Part shown: positions 11,757 to 16,541 of the stretch, one piece after another
Numbering within the stretch: the first letter of the stretch is position 1
Layout: every line of letters starts with the position of its first letter
Program-made: the position numbers and the translations under genes
The notes under the pieces: model-generated
The model's database searches: none
The model's input: the letters and a program-made list of their open reading frames with translations, nothing else
What the model was told of the DNA's origin: nothing
Assembly (NCBI GenBank): GCA_964563335.1
Contig: CAZLWL010000054.1
Span: forward strand, 1-16,541
Reading direction: 5' to 3'
DNA: 16,541 nt
Source of the DNA: QNBT01 sp964563335
Lineage (GTDB): Bacteria; Planctomycetota; Phycisphaerae; Sedimentisphaerales; Anaerohalosphaeraceae

Positions 11757-13964
11757 TCAACGGCGTGGTAACCTAATTTGAATAACCGCGCCACGTTCTT
11801 TATGCTCATCTGCTTCAATCGTTCCACCGTGCTTTTCTATGATCCGGCGACAGATGGTCAGTCCCAAGCCGGTCCCACTGGCCTTGGTCGTAATAAGGGG
11901 TTCAAAAAGCTTGTCCTTGACCTCCGGGGCGAATCCCGGCCCGGTATCCCTGAAAACAATAGTATCGTGATTGGAATCCCGGGTGGCCTCAACAAAAAAG
12001 CTACCCCGTCCTCTCATGGCATACAGCGCATTGCGAAGGATGTTGTCGATTACCTGCTGAAGCTGGGCCTGGTCGGCCTGCACGATAAACGGGTCGGGTG
12101 CCATCGAGATTCGATACAGGATTCTTTTACTCTCCTGGGCCTGCTTAGCATTCTTGATGACCCGGCCTAAATCCACCGGTTGCTTTCTTGGTGGCCTGGC
12201 TCTGACTATCGCCAGGAGATTCGTGATGATTTGATCGACCTTAAAAACCTCATGCTTTATGATATCAGTATACTCGATAAGCTTTGACTCATCTTTTGAA
12301 AGGCGGTGCTTTAGCAAATAGGCCGCATTGCGTACAGCGCCCAGCGGGTTGCGCAATTCGTGAGCGATGCTCGCCGATACCTGCCCGATCGTTGCCAAAC
12401 GCGTCTTTCTGATAAGTTCTTCACGTGTTCTTGCAAGCTCAGCTTCCACATGCTGCTTCTCGTGGCGTTGCTGCTCAATTAGTTTCTCTTGAACGTCCCG
12501 CGCCGCCGCCTCCGCCCGCTTGCGCTCGGTGATGTCGCGGTTCAGGCCGACTATTCCGATGATATTGCCTCTGTCATCCCGCCGGGGCACCTTTGTGCTC
12601 AGGCACCACTGCATCTGACCCGAGGCGTCTTTGCGGCATACTTCCTGATTGATAATGCCTTTGCCGGTTCGCATGATTTCCTGCTCCTGCGCCCGGGATT
12701 CTTCCGCATCTTCGGGCGGCAGAAAATCGAAAGTTGTCTTGCCTATCAGGGCTTGCGGGTCGTCGGCTCCTAAGTAACGCCCACAGCCGAGGTTGGCGAA
12801 TACAAAGGTGCTGTCGGCATCTTTCACGAAGATGCGGTCCGGCAGGTTATCCACCAGGGTACGCAGCAAATTGTGTTCCCGCACCAGCTCCTCCTCCGCA
12901 CGCTTGCGCTCCGTAATATCCTCAGCTGAAAACAGAACTCCCACCACTTCACCGTTTGGGTTTCTAATCACCGTGTTGTGAAACGCAGCTAATCTTTCCT
13001 CTCCATCCTTGGTTAATAATGGATTCTCGTAGTATTCAACCGGCTCTATATCTCCAGCAATCAGTTTATTAAAAACCCCTCTTATTTCACCTCTTGTTCT
13101 TTTGGGAACTAAGGTGCCAAACCAGTTCTTGCCAATGAGTTCCTGCTCTTTGTAACCCAGTACTTCACTACCCCTCTTATTAATCATAGTTATGTTTTCG
13201 TCAGCGTTTACTGTTGCCAACATTACCCCTGCTATGTCCAAGTATTGTTCTGCCTGTTTTCTTGCTTTTACTATTTCATCCTCCGCCCGCTTGCGCTGGG
13301 TGATATTCAGTACCACCTCGATCGCACCTTTAACATCGCCATGTTGACCCCGGATGGAGCGACCTCGTACGCTCCAAATCCTTCCGTCAGTCATGGATAC
13401 TTCTCTTTCGTGCGGCTGGCCGGTTTCAATGCTTTTTCTTACAGGACAATCTACGCAGGGCTCATCACTTTGCTGCCAGACCTCATAACAGCAGCGTCCT
13501 ACCAGCTTATCGGGTGATTGACCAGCCGACTCGCCTGCAGCCCTGTTTGCCCATACTACCCTCAAATTCTTATCCAGATAAATTATCAGTTCTGAGAGAC
13601 TGTTTAAAATTAGCTTCTTCTCGCTCTCTGACTTCTGCATGGCCTCCTTGACACTCGAAATATGCTCACTTAAAACAGTAACTACCAAGGCGATAACCAG
13701 AAACATGAAAGCCCGAAAATAATCATCAGGGTTGGCCACATCGGGTCTGAGATAAAAGTGGCTGAAAACCAGAAATGCCGATGAAAATACAGCCACGATT
13801 AAGCCTTTTCTTTTCCACCAGACGACGGATAAAATAATTGGAATATAGAATATGTGGCTAATGAGAATGCCTGTTTTAAGTACTGCGTGAAAGTAGTACG
13901 TCAAAAGGCAGGCGCCGGTTAAAAGGATGGCCACTATGCCAATTTTGTATCTTTCCCTGACCAT
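11757..13964 (-). CDS. Membrane histidine kinase with four helices and three PAS domains
   Basis: A 735-residue sensor kinase and the likely head of the cascade. Four hydrophobic helices fall at about 8-28, 32-50, 54-71 and 83-100, with very short loops and no large periplasmic domain, so it probably senses in or at the membrane. Three PAS domains follow (about 115-225, 240-350 and 362-480), each ending in a DITERKRAE-type linker. The first has a cysteine cluster C158-C159, C170 and C173. A coiled stretch (485-520) leads to HisKA with H535 in SIAHELRNP. The ATPase domain has NILRNALYAM (N645), DTGPGF (673-678) and GTGLGL (697-702), a NtrB-like arrangement. The frame reaches a TTG at 14054, but ATG 13964 has GGAAG upstream and begins right before the first helix. 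The second PAS segment is clearly AT-richer than its neighbours. Confidence 0.92.
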   Translation of the reverse strand: MVRERYKIGIVAILLTGACLLTYYFHAVLKTGILISHIFYIPIILSVVWWKRKGLIVAVFSSAFLVFSHFYLRPDVANPDDYFRAFMFLVIALVVTVLSEHISSVKEAMQKSESEKKLILNSLSELIIYLDKNLRVVWANRAAGESAGQSPDKLVGRCCYEVWQQSDEPCVDCPVRKSIETGQPHEREVSMTDGRIWSVRGRSIRGQHGDVKGAIEVVLNITQRKRAEDEIVKARKQAEQYLDIAGVMLATVNADENITMINKRGSEVLGYKEQELIGKNWFGTLVPKRTRGEIRGVFNKLIAGDIEPVEYYENPLLTKDGEERLAAFHNTVIRNPNGEVVGVLFSAEDITERKRAEEELVREHNLLRTLVDNLPDRIFVKDADSTFVFANLGCGRYLGADDPQALIGKTTFDFLPPEDAEESRAQEQEIMRTGKGIINQEVCRKDASGQMQWCLSTKVPRRDDRGNIIGIVGLNRDITERKRAEAAARDVQEKLIEQQRHEKQHVEAELARTREELIRKTRLATIGQVSASIAHELRNPLGAVRNAAYLLKHRLSKDESKLIEYTDIIKHEVFKVDQIITNLLAIVRARPPRKQPVDLGRVIKNAKQAQESKRILYRISMAPDPFIVQADQAQLQQVIDNILRNALYAMRGRGSFFVEATRDSNHDTIVFRDTGPGFAPEVKDKLFEPLITTKASGTGLGLTICRRIIEKHGGTIEADEHKERGAVIQIRLPRR
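12509..13307 (-). repeat. Three dispersed copies of a 28-base PAS-linker repeat
   Basis: Near-identical 28-base words lie at 12509-12536, 12893-12920 and 13280-13307. They share the core CCTCCGC-(C/A)-CGCTTGCGCT, followed by a GTGAT/GTAAT-like tail. They encode the ITERKRAE-type linkers that close the three PAS domains of the membrane kinase. A weaker relative, encoding IVERKQAEK, lies at about 10405-10432 in the hybrid kinase gene. The protein motif is widely conserved, so part of the DNA identity is selected, but the copies could also act as recombination points. Confidence 0.7.
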
Positions 13965-14195
13965 ATTGCTTCCAACCCTATTAACATGTGCCCTGCGAAT
14001 CGCTCCATCCAGATGCGTATACAAGCAATTTACAGCTTTTAACTCATTCGACAAGAATAATCAAGACAAAATCAGCAAAAAAAACAGATTTTATCAGTAC
14101 TTTTCCAAATTCCCGAAAAAACACCTATGCGCAGCGACATCGCTACAAATTGACCACCATGGAGAATGGAAAGGTTCTTAGAAAAGCTTCGACTT

Positions 14196-14217
14196 AAAAC
14201 TTGACGTGAAACTCAAG
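14196..14217 (-). terminator. Weak hairpin downstream of the epimerase gene
   Basis: On the minus strand CTTGA pairs with TCAAG around an eight-base loop and is directly followed by TTTT (plus-strand AAAA at 14196-14199). The stem is only five pairs long, so this is a weak terminator candidate just after the epimerase stop. It would separate the polysaccharide genes from the signalling cluster. The rest of the 261-base gap presumably holds the kinase promoter; a TTGTCG/TAAATT pair with 16 bases between is present but poor. Confidence 0.25.
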
Positions 14218-14225
14218 AGCACCTT

Positions 14226-15164
14226 TTACAGAAGATTATCACGATACCACTGTATCGCCTTTTCGAGCCCGGCACCAAAATCGACCACGGGTTTGTAGCC
14301 AATTACCTTTTGGGCCAGGCTGATGTCCGCAAGTGAGTGTTTGACGTCGCCGGGTCTTAGAGCAGCGTACGCCGGCTCAATATCCTTGCCGAGAAGCTCG
14401 TTCACCAGGTCGATGACCGAGTTTATCGTTATCCGCTCACCGCAGGCAATATTCACCACCTCCCCTTTCGTCTGTTTTGCCCGGGCCGCAAGCAGATTCG
14501 CTTCAACCACATTATCAACGTACGTAAAGTCACGGCTCTGCTGGCCGTCCCCGTAAACGGTGGGCGGCTCATCTTTTAATATCGCCGTCACAAAGGCAGG
14601 TATCGCAGCGGCATACTGGCTGGTCGGGTCCTGGTACGGGCCGAAAATATTGAAGTAGCGAAGCGAAATAGTCTCAAGCCCGAAGACCGTGTAAAATACC
14701 TTGCAGTAGTATTCTCCGGCAAGCTTGGCTGCCGCGTAAGGTGAAAGAGGCTCGGCAAGCATGGTCTCAATCTTCGGCAACGTGGGGCTGTCTCCATAAG
14801 CCGACGAACTCGATGCATAAACAAAACGCTTTATCCCCGCATCGCGAGCGGCCATAAGCAAAGTAAACGTCGCGTCCACACAATGCTTATGTGTCATTGC
14901 GGGGTTTTCAATACTGCGCGGCACCGATGGAAGTGCTCCTTGATGAAGCACAACATCAATATCTGCCATTGCCTCCCGGGACACCTCGTCATCACCCATA
15001 TCTGCTTCTATAAATTCAACCTCCTCCATAATCCCGTCAAGATTGCTCTTCTTGCCGGTCAGCAGATTGTCCACGACCCGTACAAAACAGCCCTGCCAGA
15101 TGAGTTTTCTGCAGATATTTGAACCGATAAAACCGGCCCCACCGGTAACCAAAAATCTTTCCAT
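14226..15164 (-). CDS. NAD-dependent nucleotide-sugar 4-epimerase (SDR family, WbpP/GalE-like)
   Basis: A cytoplasmic extended-type short-chain dehydrogenase that would invert C4 of a UDP-sugar to supply precursors for surface polysaccharide. The 312-residue length fits. The Rossmann motif GGAGFIG is at residues 8-14 and an acidic residue for the NAD ribose, D32, is in VRVVDNLLTG. The catalytic Ser lies in YASSSSAYG (117-124), with Y143 and K147 in the Y-x-x-x-K motif SPYAAAKLAGE. The segments GALPSVPRSIENP, SLRYFNIFGPYQDP and GDGQQSRDFTYVDN look closest to the UDP-GlcNAc 4-epimerase group (WbpP/TviC), but UDP-glucose 4-epimerase remains possible. The frame extends to 15230; ATG 15164 is chosen because it starts directly before the Rossmann strand and has GGGG eight bases upstream. 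The polysaccharide kinase gene precedes it by 62 bases. Confidence 0.9.
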   Translation of the reverse strand: MERFLVTGGAGFIGSNICRKLIWQGCFVRVVDNLLTGKKSNLDGIMEEVEFIEADMGDDEVSREAMADIDVVLHQGALPSVPRSIENPAMTHKHCVDATFTLLMAARDAGIKRFVYASSSSAYGDSPTLPKIETMLAEPLSPYAAAKLAGEYYCKVFYTVFGLETISLRYFNIFGPYQDPTSQYAAAIPAFVTAILKDEPPTVYGDGQQSRDFTYVDNVVEANLLAARAKQTKGEVVNIACGERITINSVIDLVNELLGKDIEPAYAALRPGDVKHSLADISLAQKVIGYKPVVDFGAGLEKAIQWYRDNLL

Positions 15165-15226
15165 AAAAAATGCCCCGGTTAAAAAGTCAAACTGAAGTGC
15201 TACTGTAACACAATTATCCTTATCGG

Positions 15227-16541
15227 TCAAACCGGCTGAGCCACCTGGATCTGCTGGTATGCCTGGTAGGACCTGTAAACTTCCTGGAAGTAGCCGCCTT
15301 TCATCGACCTGACTCCCACCAGGACACCACCGATTAGATTCGCGTTGATATCGCGAAGCTCCCGCAAGGTTCGCTGCGCCGCTCCCCGCCTTGTCGCGGC
15401 GGCGTTAAACACGACAATAGTGCCGTCGGCCTGCGCAGCAAGAATCTTGGCATCGCTTATCAAAAGCGGCGGGCCGTCAATTACAACGCTGTCATATAAC
15501 TCGCGACTCTTCTCGAGCAATTTGGTCATGTTTGCACTGCCCAAAATCTCCGCGGGATTCGACGGCAGTGGGCCGCTGTCAATAATGTCAAAACCTTCGA
15601 TCCCGCTGGTCCTTACGACGTCATCATACTCACATTGGCCCATCAGGTAATTGCTAAGCCCAAAATCAACATGCTCGGCAACAGAACCGTCAGCTTCGGT
15701 CCTCGGGAACAGCGTCGCCGTCGAGGGTCTGCGGAAGTTGGTGTCTATAAACAAAATCTTCTTGTCTTCGGCAACCAGAGTCGCAGATAAGTTGACCGCT
15801 ACTGAGGTCTTCCCGTCGCCGGCCCTGCCGCTGGTGACAAGCAACGTTTTGTGCGATTCACCGGAGCCCGAAAGTCTAAGGTTGGTTCTGAACTGCCGAT
15901 AGCACTCACTCATAATCGAATACGGGGCCTGACGCACCACATGGAAAAGGTCAACTCCTTCAACATCATCATCTTCGTCCGCGTGGCAAATCATCCCCAA
16001 AAGAGGCACACGCAAATGCTTCATTACATCGCTCGGCGCACGAAGCAGATCATTGAGCAATTCAATCGCAAATGCGAGGCCGATACCAACCATCAGCCCG
16101 AGCACAAATCCGCCGGGAAGGAATATTTTTATCCTGGGGAAGCTCATCCGCAGCGGCTCAGGCGCCAGCCCGACCATCTTGACCTTAGATATGTCCGGGT
16201 CATCCGCCAGTGCATACAGCTTTTCAATATGAGCGTCCATTTCCTCAAGCATCGTTTGCTTATCATCCCTGATTGTCAAAGATTTCTCGTAATTCGCCCT
16301 AAGATTGTCGAGTTCCTTGTGCTGCATTTTTGCCTCGTTTCTCTGTTTTTGCAGTGCCGCCAGTTGCTCAGTTAGTGCAGTCATTTGGTCTTCTGCATTC
16401 CTCAGATTGGCCCTTCTTTTTATATCTGCGATTTCATTTTGTCTGTATGCCAGGTCAGCTTTAGCCTGTTTTAGTGCATCTCTCATTTGTCTGACCTTTC
16501 TATGATTTTCCCCGAATCTATTTTCCTGCTGCGCGAGTCCC
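15227..16541 (-). CDS. Polysaccharide co-polymerase/tyrosine autokinase (Wzc-like BY-kinase), 5' end outside the window
   Basis: The C-terminal part of an inner-membrane protein that controls chain length and export of exopolysaccharide and phosphorylates its own tyrosines. The frame is open to the window edge, so start, first membrane helix and the Wzz N-domain are missing. Visible in order are a long coiled coil rich in Gln, Lys and Ala; the proline-containing LAPEPLRMSFPRIKIF; a membrane helix GFVLGLMVGIGLAFAIELL; and the kinase domain. Walker A is GRAGDGKTS (within 15803-15835), the Walker A' region reads FIDTNFRRP (about 15724-15745), and Walker B is SVVIDGPPLL (about 15466-15490). The tail has a tyrosine cluster, YFQEVYRSYQAYQQ, the expected autophosphorylation site. 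The second acidic residue of Walker A' is Asn, a departure from D-x-D. An internal ATG at 16486 is not the start, because coiled-coil coding continues upstream. Confidence 0.9.
   Translation of the reverse strand, partial: GLAQQENRFGENHRKVRQMRDALKQAKADLAYRQNEIADIKRRANLRNAEDQMTALTEQLAALQKQRNEAKMQHKELDNLRANYEKSLTIRDDKQTMLEEMDAHIEKLYALADDPDISKVKMVGLAPEPLRMSFPRIKIFLPGGFVLGLMVGIGLAFAIELLNDLLRAPSDVMKHLRVPLLGMICHADEDDDVEGVDLFHVVRQAPYSIMSECYRQFRTNLRLSGSGESHKTLLVTSGRAGDGKTSVAVNLSATLVAEDKKILFIDTNFRRPSTATLFPRTEADGSVAEHVDFGLSNYLMGQCEYDDVVRTSGIEGFDIIDSGPLPSNPAEILGSANMTKLLEKSRELYDSVVIDGPPLLISDAKILAAQADGTIVVFNAAATRRGAAQRTLRELRDINANLIGGVLVGVRSMKGGYFQEVYRSYQAYQQIQVAQPV

Noticed and set aside
13965..14054. Longer N-terminus of the membrane kinase from TTG 14054
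   Set aside because: The extra 30 residues are poorly hydrophobic and unlike a signal, while ATG 13964 directly precedes the first helix and has a ribosome-binding site.
15165..15230. Longer N-terminus of the epimerase
   Set aside because: It would overlap the end of the upstream kinase gene by four bases and adds residues before the Rossmann strand, whereas ATG 15164 has GGGG upstream and fits the family.

Overview
The window looks like part of a Planctomycetota genome of the Phycisphaerae type, probably from an environmental assembly. Three things point there. First, a giant secreted protein has tandem Trp/Asp/Pro-rich repeats, two GEVED domains and a C-terminal dockerin pair. Second, the intergenic spaces carry repetitive filler: AAACCCAA-rich blocks, a TTCGTGTTTATTCGTGGTTA-like tract, and CGCAGAG tandems with an inverted partner. 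Third, two-component genes are abundant. This assignment rests on pattern recognition, not on a search.

Layout. Positions 1-777 hold no convincing gene, only a strong-looking promoter with a structured leader and a repetitive block. On the minus strand follow tRNA-Leu(UAG), xseB and xseA, apparently one unit read from a promoter placed so close to the xseA ATG that the mRNA would be nearly leaderless. A single-domain response regulator (2749-3183) diverges from xseA. The 1503-residue secreted protein fills 3354-7865 on the minus strand and has an inverted-repeat terminator downstream. About 970 bases without a gene (7866-8836) contain a mosaic intergenic repeat.

From 13964 down to 8837 lies a minus-strand signalling cluster. 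In order of transcription it is a four-helix membrane histidine kinase with three PAS domains, a protein of two receiver domains whose second receiver has lost its phospho-acceptor Asp, a receiver-histidine kinase hybrid, and a NarL-type DNA-binding response regulator. The gaps are 33, 22 and 153 bases. Together they could form a branched or multistep phosphorelay ending in transcription control.

Upstream of the cluster, also on the minus strand, are a nucleotide-sugar 4-epimerase and the C-terminal part of a Wzc/BY-kinase-like polysaccharide co-polymerase that runs off the right edge. These mark the end of an exopolysaccharide locus. I found no CRISPR array, integrase, transposase or phage gene. 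The most interesting points are the degenerate receiver, a low-GC PAS module flanked by repeated linkers in the membrane kinase, the near-leaderless xseA promoter, the promoter and structured leader at 174-316, and the dyad-rich spacer before the NarL-type regulator.
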